A stretch of DNA of 64,000 nt from Moraxellaceae bacterium (GCA_031119205.1 JAVHYF010000005.1:7260-71259), one strand, 5' to 3'. Positions 31,252-41,224 are shown, numbered from the stretch's first letter. Numbers and translations: made by a program. The notes: generated by a model not told the origin, from the sequence alone.

Positions 31252-32589
31252 ATGCCCGATCTGTCGCTGCCAGCGCATTCCAACAAATATTTCCTGCACG
31301 GCCTGATCCAGCTTGCGCGTCATCGTGACGTCGAGGTGGTCGAGGACATTTGCGCGCAAAACGGCACGAAGCTGGTGGCGCGTGGCAGTCGCGTCGACGC
31401 CGGTTTCTACGAGCGGGTGGCCAACCACAAGCTGGCGCGGCCGATCGAGACATCGGTGGTCGCAGCCGATCTGCCGGGGCCGGAAATCTACCGGCGTGAG
31501 GCAGAGCGACTGCTCGACACGTTTCCCTTTGTGCGCTGCATTTGCGACTGGTCACATGGACGCGTCAGTCCTGTCGACATGCTGGCAGAGATGCGTTTCT
31601 CGCCGCAGGCCGCGACCTTGCTGGCCGTGGCCGAGCAACGCATGCCTGGCATGCGCAGTCATGACGTGCTGGTGTCACTGCTGGGGATGGGCCTGGCCAA
31701 TGTATACCGCTACAACGACGCGGAGTTGCTGGCCGCGGTCGGCATCGCCGGCATGTTCCATGACGTCGGTGAGGCTTATGTCGACCCGGCATTGTTGCGG
31801 GCGGAGCGACCGCTGAGCCCGCGCGAGTGGATGTCCTATACCGCGCATCCCATCATCGGCGCGGCGCTGGCGCGCGAGGTGGGTGGCTTCGACAGCCTGG
31901 TGCAGCGCGGCATCCTGGAGCATCACGAGCGCCTGGACGGCTTCGGCTATCCGCGCAGCCTGCGTGAAGACGGCTTTTCGATTGCCGGGCGCCTGGTCGC
32001 GCTGGCCGAGACGCTGTCGGCGCTGGTGCAGAAACAGGCGCCGTGCCGGCGTATCGATATCGCCCTGAAGATCATGCCCGGGGAGTACGAGCCCGAACTG
32101 GTCAGCCTGGTGTCGGATCTCATCGACGAGGTGGGCATCGAGGGGCGTGACAGGCTGGAGACGCTGGGCGACATCCAGGCATCCATTCACGATGTGTTCA
32201 TGCGGATAGCCCGGGTGCTGGCCGCTCATGACATGGTGCAGGTGCAGGGGCGCGGCATGTCGGCGCGCGCGCGCGGCTTCCTGGATGACGTCTTTGAACG
32301 CTTCGTGCGGGTCCAGCGGGCATTTGCCAGCACGGGCGTGGCTGGTCTGGCCGAGCTGGGTATGGCGATGAGCGACGAGGAGTTCATCGAGTTCCAGTTC
32401 GAAGCCGGCTGCGTGCTGGACGAGATCGCCTGGCGGCTCATGAAACTGTCGCGTGAGCTGGTGCTGCAGAGCGCGACGCTGGATGAGGGGGATCGCCGCC
32501 TCCTGATGCAGTTGGCCGAAGCCATGGCAGGCGGACAGGGCGGCGCCGGCACGGGCGCAGCGCAGGATTCCGCCCTGGCTACGCTGTAG
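31252..32589 (+). CDS. HD-GYP-like domain protein, catalytic motifs partly degenerate
   Basis: MFHDVGEAYVDPALL...AHPIIGAAL...HHERLDGFGYPRSL...ALAETLSAL; start ATG 31252. Confidence 0.78.
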   Translation: MPDLSLPAHSNKYFLHGLIQLARHRDVEVVEDICAQNGTKLVARGSRVDAGFYERVANHKLARPIETSVVAADLPGPEIYRREAERLLDTFPFVRCICDWSHGRVSPVDMLAEMRFSPQAATLLAVAEQRMPGMRSHDVLVSLLGMGLANVYRYNDAELLAAVGIAGMFHDVGEAYVDPALLRAERPLSPREWMSYTAHPIIGAALAREVGGFDSLVQRGILEHHERLDGFGYPRSLREDGFSIAGRLVALAETLSALVQKQAPCRRIDIALKIMPGEYEPELVSLVSDLIDEVGIEGRDRLETLGDIQASIHDVFMRIARVLAAHDMVQVQGRGMSARARGFLDDVFERFVRVQRAFASTGVAGLAELGMAMSDEEFIEFQFEAGCVLDEIAWRLMKLSRELVLQSATLDEGDRRLLMQLAEAMAGGQGGAGTGAAQDSALATL

Positions 32590-32610
32590 CCGCTCTTCTG
32601 GTGCTTCCTC

Positions 32611-33381
32611 TCAGGGGCGTTTCAGCCAGCCGATCTCGGCCGCACTCTCGGGGCCGATCAACACCTGGTTCAGCGAGCGCGGGATATCCGATTCGGACTC
32701 GCTGCGCGGAATGCGACCGGCCATCAGCTCGGCCATCCGTTGCGGATAACGCGGCTGCGCCTGCGGGTCCGCGAAGCCGTCCGGCCAGCGCGGCTGCAGG
32801 TCCGGGCCGTACTTGTCGGTAGCGCCCAGCGTGTGCAGGAACTCGTGGGCGATCACCATCGCGTTGCTGCCGCGCATGGCGCGTGAGGCAAAGGCATTGA
32901 TGACGCCGATCTGGCCTTTCTGCAAACCGTGCGAATGCAGCGATCCCGCGTGGCTCTGCGGGTCGTAGTACTGCACGTAGAGCCGCACGTCCGGCTTCAG
33001 CGACGTCGCCGGCGTGTTGCGCCAGGCCCACCAGCGCAACTTGAGGCTCCACATGATGGCCGACAAGGCGCTGGCCAGGGTCGGCGCAGGCGGTGGCTTC
33101 ACCGTGGTGGCGGGTCCGAGTGCGACATCGATCGGACGCAGCACCTCCACGCCGTGCCGCTTTGCCTCCTCGGCAATGAAATCGGTGATGTCCGCAAAAC
33201 TATCCGGCTGCAGGCTGCGGATGTAGGTTTCGCTCGCCGCGCTGCCGTCGCCATTGATGGGATACACCGCGACATGCAGGGTGTGTTCCCAGGACGTGGC
33301 GCGCTGTTGCGCGCGCCAGCTGCCCAGGGCGACGGTGGCGAGGACGATCAGCAGGATCGCGATGCGGAACTTGCGGAACAC
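32611..33381 (-). CDS. Membrane-anchored putative zinc metalloprotease-like protein
   Basis: N-terminal TM (FRIAILLIVLATVALGSW); HExxHxxGxxD motif in NAMVIAHEFLHTLGATDKYG. Confidence 0.65.
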   Translation of the reverse strand: MFRKFRIAILLIVLATVALGSWRAQQRATSWEHTLHVAVYPINGDGSAASETYIRSLQPDSFADITDFIAEEAKRHGVEVLRPIDVALGPATTVKPPPAPTLASALSAIMWSLKLRWWAWRNTPATSLKPDVRLYVQYYDPQSHAGSLHSHGLQKGQIGVINAFASRAMRGSNAMVIAHEFLHTLGATDKYGPDLQPRWPDGFADPQAQPRYPQRMAELMAGRIPRSESESDIPRSLNQVLIGPESAAEIGWLKRP

Positions 33382-33390
33382 GCGAGCCGG

Positions 33391-34908
33391 TCAGGCGACA
33401 GTGACGGGGATCTTGCCGATCTTCGCCTGCCATTCCTTCGGTCCGGTGTTGTGCACCGAGGTCCCGGCAGAGTCGACCGCCACGGTCACCGGCATGTCCT
33501 CCACGGTGAATTCGTAGATGGCTTCCATGCCCAGGTCGGCGAAGGCGACGGTGCGCGAGGCCTTGATGGCTTTTGACACCAGGTAGGCGGCACCGCCTAC
33601 GGCCATCAGGTACACCGACTGGTGCTTCTTGATGGCTTCGATGGCGGTGGGGCCACGCTCCGACTTGCCGATCATGCCCAGCAGGCCGGTCTGCGCCAGC
33701 ACCTGTTCGGTGAACTTGTCCATGCGCGTCGCGGTGGTGGGGCCGGCGGGGCCGACGACTTCGTTGCGTACCGGGTCGACCGGGCCCACGTAGTAGATGA
33801 AGCGGCCAGCCAGATCGACCGGCAGCTGCTCGCCCTTGTTGAGCATGTCGACGATGCGCTTGTGCGCCGCGTCGCGGCCGGTGAGCATCTTGCCGTTGAG
33901 CAGCAGCACTTCGCCCGGTTTCCAGGAGGCGACTTCCTCGCGGGTAACCGTGTCGAGGTTCACGCGACGGCCCTTGGAGGTGTCGTAGGTGATCGACGGC
34001 CAGTCGTCCAGCGACGGCGGATCCAGATAGACCGGGCCGGAACCGTCCAGCGTGAAGTGGGCGTGACGGGTCGCCGCGCAGTTCGGGATCATGCAGATCG
34101 GCAGGCTGGCGGCGTGGGTCGGGTAGTCGAGGATCTTCACGTCCAGCACGGTGGTCAGGCCGCCGAGGCCCTGCGCGCCGATGCCCAGTGCGTTGACCTT
34201 CTCCCACAGCTCGATGCGCAGTTCCTCGATGCGGTTCTGCGGGCCGCGGGCGATCAGCTCCGGCATGTCGATCGGGTCCATGAGGGACTCCTTGGCCAGC
34301 AGCGCGGCCTTTTCCGCCGTGCCGCCGATGCCGATCCCCAGCATGCCCGGCGGGCACCAGCCGGCGCCCATGGTCGGCACCGTCTTCAGCACCCAGTCGA
34401 CGATGGAATCCGACGGGTTGAGCATGACCATCTTGCTCTTGTTTTCCGAGCCGCCGCCCTTGGCCGCCACGGTGATATCCACCTTGTCGCCGGGGACGAT
34501 CTCGTAGTGGATCACCGCCGGTGTGTTGTCTTTGGTGTTCTTGCGGCCGCCAGCCGGGTCGGCCAGGATCGATGCGCGCAGCTTGTTGTCCGGGTCGTTG
34601 TAGGCGCGGCGAACGCCTTCGTTGATGGCGTCATCCAGTGAGCCGGGGAAGCCTTCCCAGCGCACCTCCATGCCCACCTTCACGAAGATCGTCACGATCC
34701 CCGTGTCCTGGCAGATCGGGCGATGGCCCTCGGCGCACAGGCGGGAGTTGATCAGGATCTGCGCCATGGCGTCCTTGGCGGCCGGACTCTGTTCCAGCTC
34801 GTAGGCTCTGGCGAGGTTCGTGATGTAGTCGACCGGGTGGTAGTAGCTGATGTACTGCAGTGCAGCGGCCACGCTGTCGATCAGGTCTTTCTGGCGGATG
34901 GTGCTCAT
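33391..34908 (-). CDS. Fumarate hydratase class I
   Basis: MSTIRQKDLIDSVAAALQYISYYHPVDYI, GHRPICQDTGIVTIFVKVG, GGGSENKSKMVMLNPSDSIVDWV. Confidence 0.93.
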   Translation of the reverse strand: MSTIRQKDLIDSVAAALQYISYYHPVDYITNLARAYELEQSPAAKDAMAQILINSRLCAEGHRPICQDTGIVTIFVKVGMEVRWEGFPGSLDDAINEGVRRAYNDPDNKLRASILADPAGGRKNTKDNTPAVIHYEIVPGDKVDITVAAKGGGSENKSKMVMLNPSDSIVDWVLKTVPTMGAGWCPPGMLGIGIGGTAEKAALLAKESLMDPIDMPELIARGPQNRIEELRIELWEKVNALGIGAQGLGGLTTVLDVKILDYPTHAASLPICMIPNCAATRHAHFTLDGSGPVYLDPPSLDDWPSITYDTSKGRRVNLDTVTREEVASWKPGEVLLLNGKMLTGRDAAHKRIVDMLNKGEQLPVDLAGRFIYYVGPVDPVRNEVVGPAGPTTATRMDKFTEQVLAQTGLLGMIGKSERGPTAIEAIKKHQSVYLMAVGGAAYLVSKAIKASRTVAFADLGMEAIYEFTVEDMPVTVAVDSAGTSVHNTGPKEWQAKIGKIPVTVA

Positions 34909-34965
34909 GGCGAAGTCCTTCTGGGAATGATGCGCGCGCCCGGTGACTGTCTGGGCGCGCGTCGG

Positions 34966-35562
34966 TCAGTGTGCGTCTTTGTCGTGCTTGATGGCCGGCG
35001 TCATGAGGCGATCGCAGGCAGCGATCGCCATGGCCGACAGCAGGAAGGCCAGGTGGATGCCGGTCTGTGCCCACAGCACCTTCTCCGAGTAGGCCTCGGC
35101 GTTGATGAAGGTCTTGAGCAGGTGGATCGAGGAGATGCCGATGATTGCCGTCGCCAGCTTCACCTTCAGCACCGAGGCGTTCACATGCGACAGCCACTCC
35201 GGCTGGTCCGGGTGGTCTTCCAGGTGCATGCGCGACACGAAGGTCTCGTAGCCGCCGACGATGACCATGATCAGCAGGTTGGAGATCATCACCACGTCGA
35301 TCAGGCCCAGCACCACCAGCATGATGGTGGTTTCGGTCAGCTTGCCCTTGTCGGCGCCGTAGCCGACCGACTGCGTGATGTGCGCCAGGGCGTCGGCGTT
35401 ACCGAAGGCGGCGCCGATCAGGTCGACCAGCTCCACCCAGAAATGCACGACATAGACGGCCTGGGCCAGGATCAGGCCCACATACAGGGGCAATTGCAGC
35501 CAGCGGCTGGCAAAGATGAGGCTGGGGACGGGCGGGAGCTTTTTGTAGGGCGACGGCGACAT
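34966..35562 (-). CDS. YqhA/UPF0114-like membrane protein
   Basis: MSPSPYKKLPPVPSLIFASRWLQLPLYVGLILAQAVYVVHFWVELVDL...LTETTIMLVVLGLIDVVMISNLLIMVIVGGYETFVS; start inferred at 35562. Confidence 0.85.
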   Translation of the reverse strand: MSPSPYKKLPPVPSLIFASRWLQLPLYVGLILAQAVYVVHFWVELVDLIGAAFGNADALAHITQSVGYGADKGKLTETTIMLVVLGLIDVVMISNLLIMVIVGGYETFVSRMHLEDHPDQPEWLSHVNASVLKVKLATAIIGISSIHLLKTFINAEAYSEKVLWAQTGIHLAFLLSAMAIAACDRLMTPAIKHDKDAH

Positions 35563-35831
35563 GGTCTTTGTGGGGAACGATATTTGTACAGGGGAGGCCG
35601 AAGGAGCGGGGCGGTGCGTTCCGGCGGCGCTCATTTTACCTGCGCGGAGCTTTGCTGCGGGCGCGAAGGTGGCGCGCAGTGATTCGTGATGTAATGCACC
35701 CCCTTGCGTTGGCCCACAGATAACCTTGTGGCAATCTCGGCCCGCACATAATAAATACGGCGCGCTCATCAATTGAGACACACCGGCGCCGATATAGAGA
35801 CACGGATGGTAGGCAGGAGGAGCTTGTGGCA

Positions 35832-36320
35832 ATGAAGAAGCAGTCGGCGGGCCGGACGTCGGGCCTGGGTCATCGCTGCGCCGTGCGCGCAGGTCGTGCA
35901 ACGCGTGCAGTTCGTGCAACTCGTGGCTTCACGCTGCTGGAGCTGCTGGTGGTCGTGGCCATCATCGGCATGCTGGCCGCCTACGTGGGCCCCAAGTACT
36001 TCGGCGTGCTGGGCAATACCGAGCAGAAGTCGGCCAAGGCGCAGATCAAGCTGCTGACGGATGCGGTCAAGCTCTACCGCCTCGATGTCGGCACCTATCC
36101 CACCACCCAGCAGGGCCTCAACGCGCTGCTGCAGCAGCCGGGTGGTGTCAGCGGCTGGAAGGGCCCGTACCTGGAAAAGAAGGGCGTGCCGCTGGATCCG
36201 TGGAAGAAGGTGTACATGTACCGCTTCCCCGGCACCGAGGGTCGTGACTTCGATGTCTATTCCTACGGTAGCGACGGTCAGCCCGGTGGCGCTGACACCG
36301 CTGCCGACGTGATGGACTGA
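35832..36320 (+). CDS. gspG: Type II secretion major pseudopilin GspG-like
   Basis: Prepilin motif RGFTLLELLVVVAIIGMLAAYVGPKYFG; LYRLDVGTYPTTQQGLNALL. Start ATG 35832 or 35826. Confidence 0.92.
   Translation: MKKQSAGRTSGLGHRCAVRAGRATRAVRATRGFTLLELLVVVAIIGMLAAYVGPKYFGVLGNTEQKSAKAQIKLLTDAVKLYRLDVGTYPTTQQGLNALLQQPGGVSGWKGPYLEKKGVPLDPWKKVYMYRFPGTEGRDFDVYSYGSDGQPGGADTAADVMD
35895..35921 (+). repeat. Three tandem 9-bp units (cgtgcaNNN) in the gspG leader
   Basis: cgtgcaacg-cgtgcagtt-cgtgcaact, encoding RAT-RAV-RAT. Confidence 0.8.
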
Positions 36321-36342
36321 GCGACTTACTCGGAGACGCGTC

Positions 36343-37530
36343 ATGCGTTTCGAAGTCCGGGCCCTGTCGGCCGCCAACCAGTTGCAGACGGTCCTGCTCG
36401 ATGCGGAAGACGAGCAGTCGGCCCGTCGTGCCGCCGAGGCGCAGAAACTGCGCCCGGTGACCGTTCGTCGTGTCCAGGCCAAGGGCGGGGCACGCGGACG
36501 GAGCAAGGCATTCTCGCTGGTGCTGTTCAGCCAGGAATTGCTGGCGCTGCTGGAGGCCGGCCTCACGCTGGTGGAAGGCATCGAGGCGCTGGTCGAGAAG
36601 GAAAGCTCGCCGGTGGCGCGCGGCATCATGGAGTCCCTGCTCAGCCGCATGCGGGAGGGTCTGCGCTTCTCCGATGCCATCGCCCTGCAGCCCGAATACT
36701 TCCCGCCGCTGTATATCGGCATCGTCAAGGCGGCCGAAAAGACCAGCGACCTGCCGCGGGCGCTGACCCGCTTCATCGACTACCAGATCCGCCTGGACGC
36801 GGTGCGCAGCAAGATCGTCGGCGCGATGATCTATCCGTCCATCCTGTTCTCGGTCGGTGGGCTGGTGGGCCTCTTCCTCATGGGCTTCGTGGTGCCCAAG
36901 TTCGCCGAGGTGTACAAGGACAGCGGTCGCGACCTGCCGTGGGCGTCGCAGATCCTGCTGTCCTGGGGCAATTTCCTGTCCGAGCACGTCACCATCGTGC
37001 TGGGCCTGGTGGCGGTGCTGATCGTCGGCATCGTGCTGGGCATCCAGAAGATGAACCGGGAAGGTCGCTGGGGGCAGCTGTTCTCCAAGCTGCCGGGTAT
37101 CGCCGAGCGCGTGCGCATCATCGAGCTGTCGCGCCTCTACCTCACCATGGGCATGCTGCTGGAAGGCGGTATCCCCATCGTCGGTACGCTGGAGATGGTC
37201 AGTGGCACGGTATCGGCCAATACGCGCAAGAGCCTCGCGCTGGCGCGGGCCGACATCTCGCATGGCGATCCGGTGTCGAAGGCCTTCGAGGTAAACGGCC
37301 TGGTGACTCCGATCGCGCTGCGCATGCTGCGTGTCGGAGAGCGCTCCGGCCAGCTCGGCACCATGCTGATGCGCTCGGCGCTGTTCTACGAAGGCGAGAG
37401 CGCGCGCTGGATCGACCGCTTCAGCAAGACATTCGAGCCCGCGCTGATGGCCCTGATCGGCCTCGTCGTGGGCCTCATCGTGGTACTCCTGTACATGCCG
37501 ATCTTCGATCTGGCGGGGTCGCTGCAATGA
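36343..37530 (+). CDS. gspF: Type II secretion inner-membrane protein GspF-like
   Basis: FSQELLALLEAGLTLVEGIEAL, YPSILFSVGGLVGLFLMGFVVPKF, repeated GspF domain. Confidence 0.93.
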   Translation: MRFEVRALSAANQLQTVLLDAEDEQSARRAAEAQKLRPVTVRRVQAKGGARGRSKAFSLVLFSQELLALLEAGLTLVEGIEALVEKESSPVARGIMESLLSRMREGLRFSDAIALQPEYFPPLYIGIVKAAEKTSDLPRALTRFIDYQIRLDAVRSKIVGAMIYPSILFSVGGLVGLFLMGFVVPKFAEVYKDSGRDLPWASQILLSWGNFLSEHVTIVLGLVAVLIVGIVLGIQKMNREGRWGQLFSKLPGIAERVRIIELSRLYLTMGMLLEGGIPIVGTLEMVSGTVSANTRKSLALARADISHGDPVSKAFEVNGLVTPIALRMLRVGERSGQLGTMLMRSALFYEGESARWIDRFSKTFEPALMALIGLVVGLIVVLLYMPIFDLAGSLQ

Positions 37531-39215
37531 ACGCGCGCGACACCCGCATCACGCCCGAACAACTGACTGCCGCACGCAAGGCAGCAGGCATGTCCGGCCG
37601 CAGTGTCATGACCGAGCTGGAGCTGGCCACGGGGCTGGATTCGCGCGAGCTGCTGCATGCACTCGCGGCCAGCCTGCGTTACGCGGTCATGGAAACGGCC
37701 GAGATGCTCGATTCCCTGCCGGCTTTCGACATGCTGCCGCTGGCACGTGCGCAACAGCGCAACTGCCTGCTGTTGCGTCTGCCGGATGGTGCCGCCGGTC
37801 GACTGACAGGCGTCGTGTCCGACCCCTTCGATAGCGACCTGCAGGTCTGGCTGGACAACCTGACCGGCCGCTCGCTGGAATACCGCCTCGCACTGCCGGC
37901 CGACATCCAGGCCTACCTGTCGAAGCAGGAAGAGAACGTCAGCGCGCTGGATTCCCTGACCTCGGGTTCCGGTGAGTCGACCGCTGAAGGCAAGGTGCTG
38001 GAAAGTCTGACCTTCGCGTCGGTCAGCGACGCCGCCAGCCCGGCGGTGAAGCTGGTGAACTCCACCCTGTACGAGGCCTTGAAGCTGGGTGTCTCCGACA
38101 TCCACCTTGAGAGCACGCCCAGCGGCATGGTGTCCAAGTACCGTATCGACGGCGTACTGGACCAGGTGGCGACCATCAACGGCATCGCACTGGCCGAGCA
38201 GGTCATTTCGCGCATCAAGGTGCTGGCCGAACTGGATATCGCCGAACGTCGCATCCCGCAGGACGGCAGCTTCCGCGTCGAGGCGCGTGGCCGCGAGATC
38301 GACTTGCGGGTCTCCATCATGCCCAGCATCCACGGCGAGGACGCGGTGATCCGTATCCTCGACAAGCGGGCGATGGTGGAGCAGCACGGTTCGCTGACGC
38401 TGGATGCAGTGGGCCTCGACGGCCAGACGCTGCAGATCATGCGCCGCCTGGTGAACGAACCTTACGGCATGGTGCTGGTGACCGGTCCGACCGGTTCCGG
38501 CAAGACCACCACGCTGTACGGCGCGATCTCCGAGATCAATTCCGGTCGCGACAAGATCATCACCATCGAGGATCCGGTCGAGTACCAGCTCCCCGGCATC
38601 CTGCAGATTCCGGTGAACGACAAGAAAGGCCTCACCTTCGCTCGTGGCCTGCGCTCCATCCTGCGTCACGACCCGGACAAGATCATGGTCGGCGAAATCC
38701 GCGACAAGGAGACTGCCGAGATCGCGGTGCAGTCCGCGCTGACGGGCCACCTTGTGTTGTCCACGGTGCACGCGAACAGCGTGTACGACGTGTTCCAGCG
38801 TTTCACGCACATCGGCGTGGACCTGTATTCCTTCGTGTCTGCCTTGAATGGTGTGACCGCCCAGCGCTTGGTGCGTGTCAATTGCAAGCATTGCAGCGCA
38901 CCCTATGAGCCGAGTGACGAGGAACTGACGCTCACCAACCTGACGCGCGATCAGGTCGAGGGCTTCCGCTTCGTGAAGGGACGCGGCTGTGGTGATTGCC
39001 GTGGCACTGGCTACCGTGGCCGCAAGGCGGTGGCGGAAGTCCTGACGATGAACCCGGAGCTGGCGGAGCTGATCGTCGAGCGCCGCTCGGTGCGCCAGAT
39101 CATGGAAGCTGCGCGCCGCAACGGCACGCGCAGTCTGTACGAAGACGCCCTGCGCCTGGTGGCGCGCGGCGAAACAACCCTGGAGGAGGTAAGGCGTGTC
39201 ACGCTGGCTACGTAA
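37527..39215 (+). CDS. gspE: Type II secretion ATPase GspE-like
   Basis: Walker A GPTGSGKTTTLYGAI, GEIRDKETAEIAVQSALTGHLVLSTVH, tetracysteine motif CKHC...CGDC. Start ATG 37527 overlaps the gspF stop. Confidence 0.94.
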   Translation: MNARDTRITPEQLTAARKAAGMSGRSVMTELELATGLDSRELLHALAASLRYAVMETAEMLDSLPAFDMLPLARAQQRNCLLLRLPDGAAGRLTGVVSDPFDSDLQVWLDNLTGRSLEYRLALPADIQAYLSKQEENVSALDSLTSGSGESTAEGKVLESLTFASVSDAASPAVKLVNSTLYEALKLGVSDIHLESTPSGMVSKYRIDGVLDQVATINGIALAEQVISRIKVLAELDIAERRIPQDGSFRVEARGREIDLRVSIMPSIHGEDAVIRILDKRAMVEQHGSLTLDAVGLDGQTLQIMRRLVNEPYGMVLVTGPTGSGKTTTLYGAISEINSGRDKIITIEDPVEYQLPGILQIPVNDKKGLTFARGLRSILRHDPDKIMVGEIRDKETAEIAVQSALTGHLVLSTVHANSVYDVFQRFTHIGVDLYSFVSALNGVTAQRLVRVNCKHCSAPYEPSDEELTLTNLTRDQVEGFRFVKGRGCGDCRGTGYRGRKAVAEVLTMNPELAELIVERRSVRQIMEAARRNGTRSLYEDALRLVARGETTLEEVRRVTLAT

Positions 39216-40044
39216 TGCCTGTCTGGTCGGCGTGGGGCTGCGCGAAGTGGTGGGCATCGAGCCCCGCCACGGCGGCAAGCCTGCCGACGTGCTGGCCGTG
39301 GCACCGCTGGATCCGTCCATCACGGGCGGCATGCCGGAGGTGCGCAACTGGGGTGCGCCGCTCGCGACCGTGATGGCGGACGTCGCCCGCAAGGTCAAGA
39401 CCGTCGATGTCAGCGTCGCCGACGACTGGGTGCGTTACTGGCGTGTGCAGGCCCCCGAAGGGCTGGGCAGCCTTGGCGAACTGCGTGCGCTTGCGCAATC
39501 GCGTTTCGAAGAACTGTTCGGTGTGACGACGACCGACTGGGTGGTGGAAGCCGACTGGCGTGCCAGCGGCAGCATGCTGGCCAGCGCCATGCCGCGCGAG
39601 CTGGTGGATGCGCTGAGGTCTTCCGCCGAAGCTTCCGGACTCACCTTGCGCACGGTCGCCCCGGCTGCCGTACGCTGGTTCAACCGCCATGCAGACGGCA
39701 TGGCAGGGGATTGCTGGTTCTGCAGCTTCGGTGAGCGCAGTGTCTGTGCGGTGCTGTACGAAGGCGGGCAGGTCGTGCACGTGCGCCAGTTCCGCTTCGA
39801 CCAGAAGCCGGACACCACTGAAATGCTGGCCCGCCTGGAGTCCGAATCCCTCCGCGTAGGCCTGCCGCAACCACGCCAGGCCTATTTTGCGGGGCAGACC
39901 CAGATGAAGGGTGAGGGTGAAGTCGGCAGCTTCAAGCTGAAGGTGCTGGGCCGCTTCGACGCCATGCCGGAACTGCGTCCGCGCTCGGGTCAGGGCGTGA
40001 CGGCAGAGGCCAGCCTGCTGGCGTTCTCGGGGTGGGTCAAATGA
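39196..40044 (+). CDS. PilM/GspL-cytoplasmic-domain-like protein
   Basis: Position in operon and size; WFCSFGERSVCAVLYEGGQVVHVRQFRF suggests an actin-like/PilM-type fold. Weak sequence evidence. Confidence 0.5.
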   Translation: MSRWLRNACLVGVGLREVVGIEPRHGGKPADVLAVAPLDPSITGGMPEVRNWGAPLATVMADVARKVKTVDVSVADDWVRYWRVQAPEGLGSLGELRALAQSRFEELFGVTTTDWVVEADWRASGSMLASAMPRELVDALRSSAEASGLTLRTVAPAAVRWFNRHADGMAGDCWFCSFGERSVCAVLYEGGQVVHVRQFRFDQKPDTTEMLARLESESLRVGLPQPRQAYFAGQTQMKGEGEVGSFKLKVLGRFDAMPELRPRSGQGVTAEASLLAFSGWVK

Positions 40045-40616
40045 AACCGATGCGCATCGATTTTTCCGGCCGTTCGCCGCTGCGCACGCTGCCCAGCGGG
40101 TCGCCGCGCGACTTCGCGATGCTGGGCGTGTTGCTGCTGGCCTTGCTGGCAGTGCTGGCAGGTGTGGCGACCTGGTCGCACCTGCAGGCGAAGACCTCCG
40201 CGGCCCGGCAGTCGCTGGCCGAGGTGGAGGACCAGCAGGTCCGGCTGGCCCAGGTGCCGAGCGATGCCGGTCTGTCGGCGGAAGGTGTCGCAGCGGTCAA
40301 TCTGGCCGTACGCCATCTCAACTATCCCTGGGGAATGGTTTTCGAGGCACTCGAAAAGAGCCTGCAGCCTGACGTGGTGATCAGCTCGGTGGAGGTCGGC
40401 ATGGCGCGGCAGGGCGCCAAGATCATCATCGACGCGCCCAGTGTCGAACATGCACTCAATTACGTGGAAGGCCTGCGCGGCCAGCCGGAAGTCGGCGGCG
40501 TGGTGCTGATGCGCCAGGAGGTGGTATCCACCGACACCAACCTGCTGCGCTTCACGCTGGATGTCCAGAGCAGTGATGTCGTGCGTCGTGAAGGCGCGCC
40601 GGGGGCTCGGCCATGA
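40041..40616 (+). CDS. PilN-like bitopic assembly protein
   Basis: Single N-terminal TM (FAMLGVLLLALLAVLAGVATW), followed by a coiled segment and periplasmic domain; gene order. Confidence 0.55.
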   Translation: MKPMRIDFSGRSPLRTLPSGSPRDFAMLGVLLLALLAVLAGVATWSHLQAKTSAARQSLAEVEDQQVRLAQVPSDAGLSAEGVAAVNLAVRHLNYPWGMVFEALEKSLQPDVVISSVEVGMARQGAKIIIDAPSVEHALNYVEGLRGQPEVGGVVLMRQEVVSTDTNLLRFTLDVQSSDVVRREGAPGARP

Positions 40617-41224
40617 CCGCGTTGCGTGATCGCTCGGCGGCCTACTGGCGTACCGCTGCGGAAATCTGGTTCTGGCGCCAGGGTCTGGCGCCGGTATTGC
40701 TCGTGGGCTTGTCGCTGCTGGCGGTGGTCGTCTGGGCCGTGCTGGTCCCGGCCGAAAACCGACGTCTTGAAGAAGTGGAAGAGCGCCAGGCGGCTGCCGA
40801 ACGCCTTGCCGAAAGCGGTGCCAACGCCGCCGCAGCGGCGGCCAGCCGGCCGTCTGCACTGGCTGCATTCCGCCAGCTGCTGGGCGATCCTGAAGACGGA
40901 AACGTCACTATCCGGCAGATCTTCAACATTGCGCAGGAAGCCGGTGTGCGGCTCGCCCAGGCGGAATATCGTCGCCTGGGTGACACAAGCGGGGCCTACT
41001 CGCAGATGCAGGTGGCGCTGCCGGTGAGGGGGAGCTACTCCTCGATCCGTCGTTTCTCGCTGTTGCTGCTCGCGCGCCAACCGTCGATCTCGATCGACCA
41101 GATCAACCTTCGGCGTGAAAACTCCGGCGGTCCCGAGGTGGAAGGCCAGTTCATCCTGTCCGTCTGGCAGCAGCCGGTGCCGGGGGCCGCGGTGGCGCAA
41201 GCACCGCAAGGAGCTGCGCGATGA
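40613..41224 (+). CDS. PilO/GspM-like bitopic assembly protein
   Basis: Single TM (VLLVGLSLLAVVVWAVLV), then coiled coil ENRRLEEVEERQAAAERLAE; gene order. Confidence 0.55.
   Translation: MTALRDRSAAYWRTAAEIWFWRQGLAPVLLVGLSLLAVVVWAVLVPAENRRLEEVEERQAAAERLAESGANAAAAAASRPSALAAFRQLLGDPEDGNVTIRQIFNIAQEAGVRLAQAEYRRLGDTSGAYSQMQVALPVRGSYSSIRRFSLLLLARQPSISIDQINLRRENSGGPEVEGQFILSVWQQPVPGAAVAQAPQGAAR

Noticed and set aside
36939-37526. Upstream extension of the gspE ORF into gspF
   Set aside because: The out-of-frame overlap has no homology-like content; the ATG at 37527 overlapping the gspF stop gives a normal GspE N-terminus.
37386-39398. 670-aa antisense ORF over gspE
   Set aside because: Antisense to a clear GspE ATPase.
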